Origin: Woronichinia naegeliana WA131
GTDB taxonomy: Bacteria > Cyanobacteriota > Cyanobacteriia > Cyanobacteriales > Microcystaceae
Assembly (NCBI GenBank): GCA_025370055.1
Contig: CP073041.1
Span: 2,294,001-2,358,000 of the forward strand
Direction: 5' to 3'
Length of the DNA: 64,000 nucleotides
Below, in pieces: positions 1 through 10,760 of this stretch (positions are counted from its first letter, which is position 1; each line of letters opens with the position of its first letter). The notes beneath the pieces were generated by a model, which did not search any database, was not told the DNA's origin, and saw only the letters and a list, made by a program, of their open reading frames with translations. The position numbers and the translations under genes were made by a program.

Positions 1-1611
1 AGGGTAGAATGCCTCAAAACCATTGCATTAAGAAGAGAGAAAGCAGATGTACCGAAAGCAACAGTACTCAATTGAAACACCAGAAAACTTGAAAAATCTG
101 TTCGGCGGGCAGTTAGACGAAGAAAATCGTTGGATAGAAATGTCAAAAATGATTCTTTGGGAAGAATATGAGGAAGAATATGCAAAAAACTTCACAGAAA
201 AAAAAGGAGCCCCAGCCAAATCATTTAGAATGGCATTAGGAGCATTAATTATCAAAGAAATTTCAGGAAAAAGTGACAGAGAAACAGTAGAACAAATAAA
301 AGAGAACCCTTATTTACAGTACTTTATAGGAATGGAAAGCTATAGTAGCAAAGAAGCATTTAATGCGTCAATGATGGTTCATTTTCGTAAAAAAATAGGA
401 ATGGAATTAATAAATAAAATTAATAAAGAAATAGAAAAAAAAGCGACGGGTGTAGCGTCAGAAAAAAAAGAAAATGAAGGAAAGTTATTGTTAGATGCGA
501 CTTGTACACCAGCAGATATAAAATATCCAACGGATATAGGAATATTGAATGATGCCAGAGAAAAAACAGAAAAAATAATAGATAAGCTGTATGAAGAAAT
601 AAAAGAGAAAAGGAAAGAAAAGCCGAGGACTTATAGGGAAGTGGCAAGAAAAGAGTACTTAGCCATAGCAAAAAAACGTCGTGTGTCAAAAAAAGAAAGA
701 AGAAAAGGAACAAAAAAACAACTAGGATATATAAAAAGAAACTTGTCTGATATAGAAAAAATGATAGAAGAGGGAGCAAAGTTAGAAAAACTAACGAAAA
801 AAGAGCAAGAAGAGCTTGTAACGATAGGAAAAGTGTATGAGCAACAGTTAGAAATGTATGAAAAAAAGACAAATAAAGTAGAAAACAGAATTGTGAGTGT
901 AAGCCAACCTCACGTGCGTCCAATAGTGCGTGGAAAAGCGGGAAAAGCAGTAGAGTTTGGAGCTAAAATATCGGCAAGTAATGTGAATGGCTTTGTCTTC
1001 TTAGACAAATTAAGTTGGGATAATTACAACGAATCGGGAGATTTACAAGCGCGAATAGAAGAATATAAAAGGGAAACAGGATGTTATCCGGAATCGGTTC
1101 ATGTGGATAAAATCTATCGAACAAAAGCGAATCGAGCTTATTGTAAAGAAAGGGATATAAGAATGAGTGGTCCCCGATTGGGAAGACCGCCGAAAGAGGT
1201 GAGCAAAGAAAAAAAGAAAGAGGCACGCTCAGATGAAAGAGTGCGTAATGCCATTGAGGGTAAATTCGGACAGGGAAAGAGGAAATTTAGTCTTGGTCGA
1301 GTGATGGCCAAACTACCTGAGACCTCGGAAACGGTAATTGCGATGAACTTTTTGGTAATGAATCTTTCTACTCTACTTCAGAAGACAAAAAGTAAAAAGT
1401 TGTAGAGTCGTTTTTCTTGTGAAAAATGGTGTTAATTTTCCTCTCTTTTGTGAGGAGTGATTTGTGTTGACCTTTTTAGACAGAAAGGAACAATAGATTA
1501 AACAAAATCTGTATTTTGATTTGTTTCCATAAGGATAAGTTATCTATGCTTTTTCAGTCCATACTTCCCTAACCCACATTTCTTTCGTTTTTTGACTTAT
1601 TCAGCAAGCCC
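1..1611 (+). mobile_element. IS-A copy 1, left end outside the window
   Basis: Right part of the dominant IS of this window, called IS-A here. Complete copies are 1688 bp with ends GGGCTTGCTGAAAAA and TTTTTCAGCAAGCCC and give 6-bp TSDs. By alignment with the other copies about 76 bp of the left end lie before base 1. The right flank is TATGTA (1612-1617), directly followed by a MITE that uses the same hexamer. The terminal repeat has one substitution (TTATTCAGC instead of TTTTTCAGC). Confidence 0.9.
47..1405 (+). CDS. IS-A transposase (DUF772 N-terminus, DDE domain)
   Basis: Transposase of 452 aa. The N-terminal ~130 residues look like the DUF772 domain of IS5/IS1182-type transposases. The likely catalytic triad is D150 (LLLDATC), D353 (VHVDKIY) and E404 (AIEGKFG) in an RNase H-like fold. 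Residues 165-285 form a long Lys/Glu-rich, probably coiled-coil insertion between the first and second acidic residues. The ATG follows AGAGAGAAAGCAG. The family assignment (IS5 superfamily, IS1182-like) is inferred from layout; the 6-bp TSD is read directly from other copies. Near-identical copies lie at 11-14, 17-23, 44-46, 52-54 and 60-62 kb. Confidence 0.88.
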   Translation: MYRKQQYSIETPENLKNLFGGQLDEENRWIEMSKMILWEEYEEEYAKNFTEKKGAPAKSFRMALGALIIKEISGKSDRETVEQIKENPYLQYFIGMESYSSKEAFNASMMVHFRKKIGMELINKINKEIEKKATGVASEKKENEGKLLLDATCTPADIKYPTDIGILNDAREKTEKIIDKLYEEIKEKRKEKPRTYREVARKEYLAIAKKRRVSKKERRKGTKKQLGYIKRNLSDIEKMIEEGAKLEKLTKKEQEELVTIGKVYEQQLEMYEKKTNKVENRIVSVSQPHVRPIVRGKAGKAVEFGAKISASNVNGFVFLDKLSWDNYNESGDLQARIEEYKRETGCYPESVHVDKIYRTKANRAYCKERDIRMSGPRLGRPPKEVSKEKKKEARSDERVRNAIEGKFGQGKRKFSLGRVMAKLPETSETVIAMNFLVMNLSTLLQKTKSKKL

Positions 1612-1617
1612 TATGTA

Positions 1618-1827
1618 GGGCTTGCTGAATAAGTATAGAACCTTTGCCGGATAATGCTTTCAAGCATTTTAAAAACGATCAGGTGCAAGGTTATGGCCTT
1701 TGGAGGCTCAAAGCCCATGCACGTCGTTGGAAAACTGGGGGTTGAAATTGGAAACAACTCTCTGAAGTCACCATTTTTCGCGTCCTGTGGCATCTAGGTT
1801 CGTTTTGTGGACTTTTTCAGCAGACCC
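1618..1827 (+). mobile_element. MITE-1 copy 1 (210 bp, IS-A-like ends)
   Basis: A 210-bp segment without a gene, bounded by GGGCTTGCTGAATAAG and CTTTTTCAGCAGACCC and flanked by a direct repeat TATGTA (1612-1617, 1828-1833). The ends match IS-A closely, so it is probably moved in trans by the IS-A transposase. A second, nearly identical copy lies at 40929-41138 with a different TSD. It sits inside the STAND NTPase gene. Confidence 0.85.
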
Positions 1828-3007
1828 TATGTATGGCCTTTTGATGACATAGAAGCTAATGAGAATATGCTTAATATTAAAAAAAAGGCTTATAGAGGAG
1901 TGCATCGCACGGAGCTATTAAATAGTTTAAAACTTACGTTGAGAAATTCTTTTCCTAAACCTATACTTTTGTGGGGTGAAAGTGGAATAGGCAAAACTTT
2001 CGTGCTTAATCAACTGGTTGACGAAATGCCTGATTCTGTATACATTTCTATTTTGGCACTGGTATCGTCTAGCTAGAAGCTATAAACGTTGCAATACAAG
2101 AGGTTCAACAAATCAGGCAAATTTGGAGTAAGTCCTCCCAAGTTAACCCTTTTTGAATTATACCGAGAGCTACCGCAGGAACTTTTTTCGTCGTAAAATG
2201 GCTGCGAACAAAGTTATGAACCATCCAGAAAATATCTAGCACTCGCTGTAATCCCACAACAGATTTAGCATAAGTATTTGTTCGACGACGAAAGGCGGCT
2301 AAATAGCGTCGTAGAGAACTATTAAATGCCTCAACGTGGTTGGCATGAACATCCTTGTCTTCTGGTTTTTCTGTTGTCTCAGGATGTTCAGTTTTCGGAG
2401 TTTCTACTTTCTCTAGTTTACCCTCAGAATCTCGACGTTTACTACTCTTATTTTTTAATCTTACCACCATACCCTTCGGTAATACTTTGGTGGGACGACC
2501 TCGCTTCCCAGTCCTTAATACTTCGTGACAAATATTAAATAGCAGTTGACTATATCGCTTTTCTCCATCTGTAAATAACTGGAGAGATTCTGCACTCCTT
2601 TCAAATAATTCCGCTACCGTCATCATTGCTTCTAGAAATAATTTCTGCTCTTTTTTACCACATTTTAAATGCCAAATAAAGCGGCTAGCCCTGTCCATGA
2701 GCACGATTGTCCACCCCTCAGAGGCACTTGCTTCTTTATTTTTTCCAACTTTTGTGTATAGTTCATCCCCTTCTATTACTAATTTAACAAATTCATTCAC
2801 TAAGGCGTATAAAAATAATGTCTCTTGTAATCCTGATAATTTCTTTTCCCAATTCAATATTGTTGTTTTTGCGTAGCCGAATACTCGGGCTGCTGCATTT
2901 AATCCTATTCCTTCCATTCTGGCTTTTAATACTTTTACAATTTCACTTAATGGGGTTTCTAAGCCAGCGATTACGCTACCATAAGTCTCAGCAAAACAAG
3001 AACCACA

Positions 3008-4258
3008 GGTTCTCCTGAACAAAGAGTGATAATTAAAGCTTATCATGAAAAGCAAGCTAAAAAACGATTTCGCATATTATCAAAGTTCATAAATCCATAA
3101 GCTTGACGCTTGATTAGTTTAAGACGATTATTGATGCCTTCCATTGCCCCATTCGTCGTTCGACTCAAAAAGTAGTTACAAATAGAGTCCAAATTCCTAC
3201 GAATTGTGCTAATTACATCTGTATAAATGCTCTTTGCATTCTCTAACCATTCTGTAAATTTTAATCTTCCTTCTTCCTTATCATTTACTTTTTCATATAT
3301 CTCTCTAAATGACTCTTTATATTCATACGCTTTACGCAAACGAGCAGATTGCTTTAACACCAATTCTAGTTTTTCTAACTCTTCCTCTTTTAGGTCTTTT
3401 TTATTTTTTAATAATAGCCACTTTTCTCCCTTGATTTTTACATTCAATTTTGTCTGTTTACGGATTTTATTCAATTCTTCATTCAACGCCTTCATTACAT
3501 GAAATCTATCTGTTACAATTACTGCATTCGGAAATACTTTTTCTATTACTTTAGGAAATCCTCCCCACATATCTACACTCACTTGTTCTACTCCTTCCCT
3601 CACCTCTAATTCTTTCTCCATCAGCACTTCGATGATTTTATCTTGTTGATGACTATCTATCACTTCTATTAATTCTCCTTTCTCTATATCTCCTAACACT
3701 GTTACAAAATTCTGATGACCTTTTCGTTTCGCTATTTCATCCATCCCGAGGTGTTTTACTCCTTGCCAATCTTTTTTTTTAGCTTCACATTGACGTTGGT
3801 AAATTCCATTCACTTGATCCCATGATAGAGATTCCTCTCTACCTACTTGTTCCACACTGCTCACATTTACTCGTCCATAAATATATTCTTCATACCTCAC
3901 TGTGTATTTCCTACGGGCTTCCATAAATTCTAGATTTTCTGTAAAAAACCTTTGACAATCTTTACAGTAAAATTTACGACGAGGGACTTTCAGATATACC
4001 ATTTGACCAGAGATAGACAAGTCCCTTACTAATACACTGTTCGTCTGATGTAATTCATCCGTTAAGCTACCACAATAATTACATTTGACTTCTTCCTCTT
4101 GACAACTCAGTATTAAAAACGCTTGTTTTCCCTCTTGAATCACATTTCTTATGTTTACCTTTGGCAAATCTACCAGATTTTCTAGAAAAAATAACATTGA
4201 TGCCATCCTCATATAGTGTATCTTATTATACATCTTCTACCGCAAAGCCAGAAGAACC
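3008..4258 (-). mobile_element. ISL3-family element A
   Basis: 1251 bp, ends GGTTCTCCTGAACAAAG and (reverse) GGTTCTTCTGGCTTTG; 8-bp TSD GAACCACA at 3000-3007 and 4259-4266, typical for ISL3. It is inserted in the IS1-like element A. A solo end of the same element lies behind recQ at 34119-34250. Confidence 0.88.
3043..4233 (-). CDS. ISL3-family transposase
   Basis: About 396 aa from the most upstream ATG; a start at the MASMLFF methionine, ten residues in, is as likely. N-terminal zinc-ribbon cysteines (CNYC, CKDC) are followed by the ISL3 DDE domain with LGMDEIAKRKG, VSVDMWGGF, DRFHVMK and a C-terminal GAMEGINNRLK. The frame is uninterrupted, so the gene may be functional. It is one of two different ISL3 transposases in the window (the other at 35706-36842). 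Confidence 0.88.
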   Translation of the reverse strand: MYNKIHYMRMASMLFFLENLVDLPKVNIRNVIQEGKQAFLILSCQEEEVKCNYCGSLTDELHQTNSVLVRDLSISGQMVYLKVPRRKFYCKDCQRFFTENLEFMEARRKYTVRYEEYIYGRVNVSSVEQVGREESLSWDQVNGIYQRQCEAKKKDWQGVKHLGMDEIAKRKGHQNFVTVLGDIEKGELIEVIDSHQQDKIIEVLMEKELEVREGVEQVSVDMWGGFPKVIEKVFPNAVIVTDRFHVMKALNEELNKIRKQTKLNVKIKGEKWLLLKNKKDLKEEELEKLELVLKQSARLRKAYEYKESFREIYEKVNDKEEGRLKFTEWLENAKSIYTDVISTIRRNLDSICNYFLSRTTNGAMEGINNRLKLIKRQAYGFMNFDNMRNRFLACFS

Positions 4259-5154
4259 GAACCACATTCTTGACAGATGAACATTTTACGTTCCCCGTTA
4301 CCTTTCGTTTGGTAATGAGAATGTATTTTTACTTTTTCACTATAGCAATGAGGGCAGTTTTTCTGAAATAAGGCTTCCTCTTTCTCTTGAGGTAAGCCAA
4401 TATCACTTAGGAGGTCAATTGAGCTTTTATTCAATGTTGACATTGCTTTCCGTTTTCCCTTTCTTTAATATAATGACAATAATAATTGTATAACAAAAAC
4501 GGGAATATGTCCAGTCGTAAGTTATTTTCTATTTTCTCAAACTCTTACACCATAACTTTTTCTAGCTTTGATCACACGATACCAGTACCTCTATTTTGCC
4601 CGAAGGAGTAAAGTCATTAGAGACTCTGGAAAATCAGGTTGCTACTGCTGTTGCGGATCAGATAGTATCACTATTTCCATCTGGAAATCCATTAAGTTCT
4701 CCTCAAAAAACATTTGAATATATTGGAAGCAAAGCAAGGGGATTTATTGTCATAATTGATCACGGGGAAAGAATTTCAGATAGCATTTTAAGTTTACTAA
4801 TTGAAAAAATTAAAAAATTTGGAGTTCAATTATTAATTGCAAGTAGATACAATACAAAAATGACTAAAGATTTAATTCTGTTTAAAAGTCTATCTCTTTC
4901 TTTACAAGAAACTCAAGATTTTATTGAGTATGAGACTTCAAAAGATTTAATTGATCCCATAAATTTCATAGATGCTTTTGCAAAAACGGGTGGGAACCCC
5001 CTAAAATTATGTCAGTTAATATTGAACAAAGACTCTGAATATGTTGCGTATAATTCAAAATATTCAAAGTTACTTAAAGCACTATCTGCATCTTTTGGAT
5101 TTATTGACATAGATATTTTCTCTGAAACATTTAATATTGACAGAAATGATATAT

Positions 5155-6280
5155 CTAAGTACAGGACAAAAAATGTAGGGAGTCGAGAAAAAGAGAAAAA
5201 TTGGGTAGAGAAGGATTAAGAACAAGATGACGAAGATGGTCAAAACCAAGACGAAAAAGACTCTGCGCTAGGCGACCATGTTTCTTGAGGGGAATGGGAT
5301 GAAGATGATGAATTGCTAGACCAGTTTTGAGAGACCAAGCCAAAGCTAAAGTCAGTAAAGCCAAAAGCTTACGAAGACGCTTGGGGTCAGTAAAGTGAGT
5401 AGATTCCAAGCAAAAGCCACGAGTCTTAAAGATGCCAAAAAGGGTTTCAATGCCCCAACGCAGGGCATAATCGTGAATAAGACCTTGGGAATCGGGATGT
5501 CCAATGACGATGAGTAGAGAATTATCAGGCAAGCGAAGAGCCTCTACAGAAACAGGATATCCCCAAACCCGACAACTCCCTTGAAGACGTTGAGATTCAC
5601 TCTTTTGCAAGATGGGCAAAAATGACTTTGGCGGCCAAAAGCTTGCCATTGTGCTCAATCTTGTCCGTAGCCCGAATTCTCAGACAGAAAGCCAGTAGCG
5701 GTTCGAGCAGAAGATAGCGAAGCCAAGCCTGACCAATAAACTCACGGTCGCCACATAAACAACGAATCAGGGCGGTGGGAAAAATCTTGAGCATCTCCTC
5801 GATAAAACGCATTCGTTCATCACTGTTAGAATTGCCCTTTTTCTTGCTAAGCATCCACCACAAGATGGGAATGGCTACTCCTTCATGGACAATGCCGACA
5901 GTGAGGATATTATAACCATGACTGCCAAACTCCCAGGTTGTGCGGTCAATACTTAATACCCAAGGTTGAGGGATATCCAGCCAACTGACTACAATACGGG
6001 CAATGTGATGGTAATCCAGCTCAAATCCTGAGAAAAAGCGTTGTAAGCGTTTGTAATGAGAATCCACCAATGCCCGACCTTCAAAACCCAGGGCCAATTC
6101 TTTAAGGTTAACCGTTTTCACTTTGAGGAGGGCGAGTAAGAACAAGGCTAGGAAGGAGAGTCTGGCACCATGCCATCCCAAATGGGGTTTTAGGGCTTGT
6201 TTCAATGCGTTATATTGGTTCATGGGTTTTCTTACATTACGTTCATCTTCCATGAAACCCCTTTCTCTTATACTTTTCAA
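5155..6280 (-). pseudogene. IS4-family transposase, frameshifted
   Basis: Two overlapping frames: 6280-5597 (first part, with LSIDRTTWEFG and CGDREFIG holding two catalytic aspartates) and 5658-5155 (second part, with the IS4 YREK-like region WGIETLFGIFK and RGFCLESTH). Joined they give a normal IS4 transposase of about 380 residues. The shift lies near the AAAA run around 5605-5620 and needs +1, which is unusual for programmed frameshifting, so I read it as a one-base mutation. Confidence 0.75.
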
Positions 6281-6300
6281 GCCTTTTGTCCTGTACTTAG
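5155..6300 (-). mobile_element. IS4-like element A
   Basis: 1146 bp with perfect 17-bp ends CTAAGTACAGGACAAAA / TTTTGTCCTGTACTTAG and a 7-bp direct repeat GATATAT (5148-5154, 6301-6307). Removal restores the frame of the STAND NTPase gene (...NDIYELQEQG...). Confidence 0.85.
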
Positions 6301-8877
6301 GATATATATGAGCTCCAAGAGCAAGGCTTAATTCAAAACCATGATTACAATTTTGTTCCTCATGACACTATTTTGCAAGGTATTTCGTGTGAATATGATG
6401 ACCTTATGTGTGCTCAAAAATATTGGTCACTTCAAATGCTCGTAACGAGAAAAATGATATATCCTGCAAGAAGGTTAGCTTCGTGCATTATTCGTACAAA
6501 AGTAATTGGTGAGATTGAAGATCGTGCTTTAGAGTGGGCACTTGAGGAAATTTGGCGGGCAAAAGAATGGACACTTCTTCAAGAATTGTCTCAAGTTATC
6601 CGCCATAATTTGTCTAATATTGAGAGGAGTATATTTAAAATTTCTGAGATATTGGTGGAACAAGGAAACGTGAGTAATACAGAGGACTTAATATTGAATC
6701 TTTTGAATAGAAATCTACAGGAAAGTAGTAAGACAAAATGCTATTTGTTAAAAGCTAGATATGGCTGGTGGTTCGGAGACTATAAAGAAACCATAGAGTT
6801 AACAGCCAGCATTATTTCCAATTTAAATACATCCGAACATCATTTACAAGCTCACCTTGAAAAAGGTATTGCACATTTCTTTTTGGGTGAATGGGATATA
6901 GCAAAGTTTCATTTGAAGTTAGCTGACAATCCACACACTGCCGAACCAAGAACTTTAGGTTGGGCACGTTTAATCCTTGGTACAATTGACGGCATTCGTG
7001 GAGTAAATCTTTTAGAAGGTAAGCAAAAATTAGAATCATCAATCAGGATTTTACAACAGATAGGAGATTATTTCGGTCTTTGTGTAGCTTATGGTAATTT
7101 GGGTGAAGTTACTTGGAAATCAGGCGAGCCAGGAAAAGCGTGGGAACAGCTTCAGCAAGGCTTACAATATGCGTTTGATGTAGGTAATGAAACTAACCAG
7201 TTAGAAAATAAACGCAATCAATTACACGTACTGATGAGACTTGAGGGAGTTGACACAGCAAGGTTTAATAAGTTACTATAAGAAATATTATCTCTTGATT
7301 TTACTAAATATGGTAGAATGGAGCGCATGCAAATCTACAACTCTTTGGCCACTGTTTTTGCATACAAGGGACAAACGAAACAATGCTTGGAGTATATTAA
7401 CTTGGCTTCTGAAATTACAAAAGGTAATGAAGAATATGAGATTTATACTCTTGCAAATGAAGCTCTCTACTATTTGTTGACAAATAACAAAGATAAATGT
7501 TTAGACTCAGCTAGTAAAGCAGTTAATTTAGCTATTAAAGGGCAGAACTATCTTGCCGTTCAGCAGATCAAGGATGATGCTGAATATGTTGCTCAAATTA
7601 ATAATCGAGCAGATATATTTTCTGATCTATTAGAGTTTTTGTCAAGTAAATATAATAGCCTACCAACAATTTCACATAAATAGATAGTATAATGTATGTA
7701 ATTGTTTTTTAGTAATTAGTCACCGCAATAAAGAAGGAAATTATTGAGAATGAGAAGCAAATGAAAAAAGTAAAGAATAATGAAGAAAGAAAAGGCGGTT
7801 AAAGAGATAGGTTAGAATAGGGAGACTATGAAAAAACTAGACCCAGTTCCAGACTTAAACCAAGAAGAAGTGAAAATGCCATGGCAAAAAGAAGTGGCAA
7901 AAGATTGGTATGAAGATTATCAGAAAGAAAAAGAAGAGAACGAAAAGCTGAGAAAAGAATTGGTAGAGTTAAAGAAAGAGATAGAAAAGTTGAAAGAAAA
8001 GCTGAAAAAGCTTAACCAAAGAACGAGTGAAAATAGCTCTCAGCCCCCAAGCAGTGACGGTTACAAAAAGAAAGTCGCCAAAACCTTCGGTCAAAAAGGA
8101 AAAAAAAGAGGTCCAAAGTACGACCATGTGGGTAAAACCAGAAACGGGTTTGGTCGGGTAGATGAAATAGTAGATTTAAGGATGGAAAAATGCCCAAAAT
8201 GTGGTGCGTCAGTGGAAAAGCAAAAGGAGACTATCATCAAAAAAAATCAAATAGCTGAATTAGTCAGTAAACCAGTAGAGGTAAGGGAATATGTTAGGGA
8301 AAAGTATCAATGCTCAAAATGTGATTGGGAAGGTTATGCCCCACTTCCTTTGGGATGTCGTGAAGATTTTAGCTACGGTGCAACCTTATCCAGCTTAGTG
8401 GGATGGCTGGGATATGGGGGAAATTTGACTTGGCTAAAACAACGATACTTGGTAGAAACGGTCTTTGGCATTCCTCTGTCTCAAGGGAGTTTAGCTAAAA
8501 TGCACCGATGGTTTTGCGAAAGCTTGTATCCTAGTTATGAACAGTGGTGGACTTACATACAGGAGCCTGGAGTCCGTTGTGTGGACGAAACCAGCTATCG
8601 CGTCAATGGGGTTAACTATTGGATGTGGGTGGCTACTTCCTCCTCTGTTTGTGTTTTGTTTCTGGCTCCCAGCCGGAGTTCCGATGAGGTTCATTCCCTA
8701 TTAGGTAAAGATTTTCATGGGCTTCTCAGTACGGACTGTTGGGGGGCTTACCATCGCCAAAATGCCCAGCATAAACAGAAATGTCTGGCTCATATTGGGC
8801 GGGAATTGAAGGCCTTGGAAACTTCCCACTTTTCTGAAAATAAACTTTTTGCTCAGAGAGTTTTTCCTATTCTAGAG

Positions 8878-10267
8878 GGGTGTGACCTTTAGTTGATGAA
8901 GGAAAAGAAAAGTGTTAACATGGGATGAAAAGTGACAAAGAGGAAACAATGATGACAGCAAAACTAATTAATGTAGAGGGTTCAAAGATAAAAATAGAAC
9001 TAACATTAGAACTCAGTCGTTCAATGTTGGATACAGAAATAAATATTCAAAAAGGCTTAAACGAAGTAGGTTGCATCGCCAGCAAAGAAGCCTTGAAATA
9101 TTTAGATACAGATGGTTCACCCTTAAAAATCGGTGAAGAAATCTGGAAGAGTAAGGGAGAGCAACCGAAAGAATATCAAACACCTTATGGTGAGGTTATA
9201 GTGAATCGTCATGTATATCAGCGTTCACCTTTGAGGAAAAACGTATTGCCCCTTAGAAAGAGAAGCAAGGATAATCATAACATCAACGCCATTATTGGCA
9301 AAACAGGTATCCTCAAAAATGTCAGGGATGGCAGGCAAAGAGGTGAAAAATGATTTATTAGAAAATCATGGTAGAAAAGTAGCGCTATCCTATATCCAAA
9401 GATTGAGTGAAGCAGTAGGAAGTGTGGTACAGGCAAAAGAAGAAGCGTGGAGTTATGCCCCGCCCAAGGAGGATAGCCAAATTGCAACAGTGGGAATAGG
9501 ATTAGATGGAACCTGTATGCTGATGTGTGAGGATGGCTACCGTGAAGCAATGGTGGGAACCGTTTCCCTATACGATAGTGAAGGCGAACGTCAACATACA
9601 ATCTATCTAGGTGCGGCACCAGAGTATGGAAAAAAGAGTTTTCTAGAAAGATTAGAAAGAGAAATTGAGCGAGCGAAAAACCGTTATCCAGAGGCAACAT
9701 TGGTCGGGATAGCAGACGGGGCAGAATCAAATTGGAAGTTTTTAGAAAAGCAAACGGAAGAACAGATATTAGATTTCTATCATGCCTCTGGTTACTTAGG
9801 TGCCTTGGCAGAAGCGTTGCATCCGAATACCGTGTCAAAACAAAAAGAATGGTTGACTGAAAATTGTCGAGAACTCAAGCATGAAAAAGGAAAAGCAGGA
9901 GAACTGCTAAATCTGATGAAAGAAGTCAAAGAAGAAAAAAGTCATTCTAAGAATCTTACCGAGAAACTACAAGCGGCGATTACTTATTACGAGAATCATC
10001 AGCATCAAATGGATTATGCTGAATACATAGAGAAAAAGTATCCGATTGGTTCAGGTGTTACGGAAGCAGCTTGTAAGACGTTGGTCAAACAACGATTATG
10101 TTGTTCAGGGATGCGATGGAAGGAAAAAGGAGCAGGAATTATTTTGAGCCTACGAGCTTTGGTATTGACCAAGGAACGATGGAGTCAATTTTGGGCAAAA
10201 CTTGATCAATATGGGTTCCCTGTAGAACCCTGATTACAACAGCTTTTATCAACTAAAGGTCGCACCC
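8878..10267 (+). mobile_element. ISKra4-A copy 1
   Basis: 1390 bp, ends GGGTGTGACCTTTAGTTGAT and (reverse) GGGTGCGACCTTTAGTTGAT; 8-bp TSD TTCTAGAG at 8870-8877 and 10268-10275. Five copies of this element are present in the window, all with perfect 8-bp TSDs. Confidence 0.92.
8925..10233 (+). pseudogene. ISKra4-family transposase, frameshifted version
   Basis: Two frames: 8925-9353 (142 aa) and 9295-10233 (312 aa). The intact copy at 23665-24972 reads straight through as 435 aa. Here the bases after CAGCGTTCA are CCTTTGAGG instead of GTAGGAGG, one base longer, so the N-terminal frame ends early. The C-terminal frame holds the conserved parts (GLDGTCML, DFYHASGYL, GSGVTEAACK). Copies 2, 4 and 5 carry exactly the same change. 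Confidence 0.85.
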
Positions 10268-10760
10268 TTCTAGAGCAAGCTCGTCAATCCCATCGAGATT
10301 ATCATCAAGGCAAACTGAGCTTAGAAGCTTTACAACAACAGCGACCCCTAGTTGAAGCTCAACTTCAAGAGATTCTGGATAATCCGCCGCCCACGGGATG
10401 GGCAAGTGATTCCCAATTGTTATCTAATCGCTTTCGACGTTATTGGCATGATTGGTTTACTTTTCTTACTTTTCCTGAAGTTAAACCTGATAACAATGAT
10501 GCCGAGAGAGCCTTGCGTCCTGTTGTTATTCATCGTAAGGTTAGTGGCGGTGCTAGAAGTCATTGGGGCGGACAACTTGTTGCCATGATGTTTAGTTTTC
10601 TTGAAACCATGAGACTTCAAGGTAAAAGTGCGGTCGAACAGTTATCTCTTATTTTATCTTCCTCTGGTCTTTCTCCTCCTTCCATTGATGACTTTCTTCC
10701 TCTCTAGTATTTTTGGGGCTTAATGAGAATTAAGCCCCACTTATTGCTGTGACTAATTAC

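Larger units (their letters stand above)
2105..4443 (-). pseudogene. IS1-like transposase, split by ISL3 insertion
   Basis: N-terminal part 4443-4259 (zinc-finger motif CPHC...CQEC) and C-terminal part 3007-2105 (HTH region, then an IS1 InsB-like DDE region starting EGDELYTKVGK). The ISL3 element duplicated GAACCACA. Comparison with the intact homologue at 41259-42338 shows that the two parts are one 350-residue protein. The intact relative joins a zinc finger and a catalytic part in one frame, unlike classical IS1 insA/insB. Confidence 0.82.
2055..4589 (-). mobile_element. IS1-like element A, interrupted by ISL3
   Basis: Ends GGCACTGGTATCGT and (reverse) GGTACTGGTATCGT; 8-bp TSD TCTATTTT at 2047-2054 and 4590-4597. 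Ends starting GG and an 8-bp TSD fit the IS1 family. It carries an ISL3 element at 3008-4258 in its transposase gene. A second, uninterrupted copy is at 41209-42485. Confidence 0.85.
1828..7683 (+). pseudogene. STAND-type NTPase with winged helix and TPR-like repeats, shattered by IS elements
   Basis: Host (or accessory) gene in pieces: 1828-2054, 4590-5154 and 6308-7683; its start lies left of IS-A copy 1 and is not in the window. Removing MITE-1, the IS1-like element (TSD TCTATTTT) and the IS4 element (TSD GATATAT) joins the last two breaks into a readable product. Visible parts are Walker A GESGIGKT, a Walker B-like stretch FIVIIDHGER, a sensor-like LLIASRYN, the STAND motif TGGNPLKL, a winged-helix region ending in LQEQGLI, then helical TPR-like repeats. 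An in-frame TAA at 7279-7281 further interrupts the C-terminal part, which resumes in the same frame. Proteins of this build act in regulation or antiviral signalling; the N-terminal effector is missing, so the role is unknown. Confidence 0.75.
7828..10707 (+). pseudogene. IS66 transposase (TnpC), split by ISKra4 insertion
   Basis: N-terminal part 7828-8877 and C-terminal part 10276-10707. It begins with a coiled coil (KEKLKKLNQRTSENSSQPPS, a typical IS66 leader), then a zinc-binding region CPKCGAS...CSKCDW and the DDE core (VDETSYRV, STDCWGAYH). The C-terminal part has the IS66 signature NDAERALRP followed by RKVSGGARSHWGG. Deleting 8878-10275 joins the parts in frame (PILEQARQSH). Confidence 0.87.
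7712..10760 (+). mobile_element. IS66-family element interrupted by ISKra4
   Basis: Ends GTAATTAGTCACCGCAATAA and TTATTGCTGTGACTAATTAC. The flanks do not form a TSD: left is the end of the STAND gene region, right is an IS630 remnant. This points to recombination or deletion after insertion. No accessory tnpA/tnpB genes are present; only the large transposase gene is seen. Confidence 0.8.

Noticed and set aside
420-923. Long Leu/Phe-rich reading frame antisense to the IS-A transposase (repeated at every IS-A copy)
   Set aside because: It is the reverse complement of the Lys/Glu-rich coding strand; low-complexity composition, no ribosome-binding site, and position fully inside a good transposase gene.
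9205-9360. Programmed frameshift in ISKra4-A
   Set aside because: Joining the frames needs +1 and there is no convincing slippery site; a sister copy has an open frame at the same place, so mutation is more likely.
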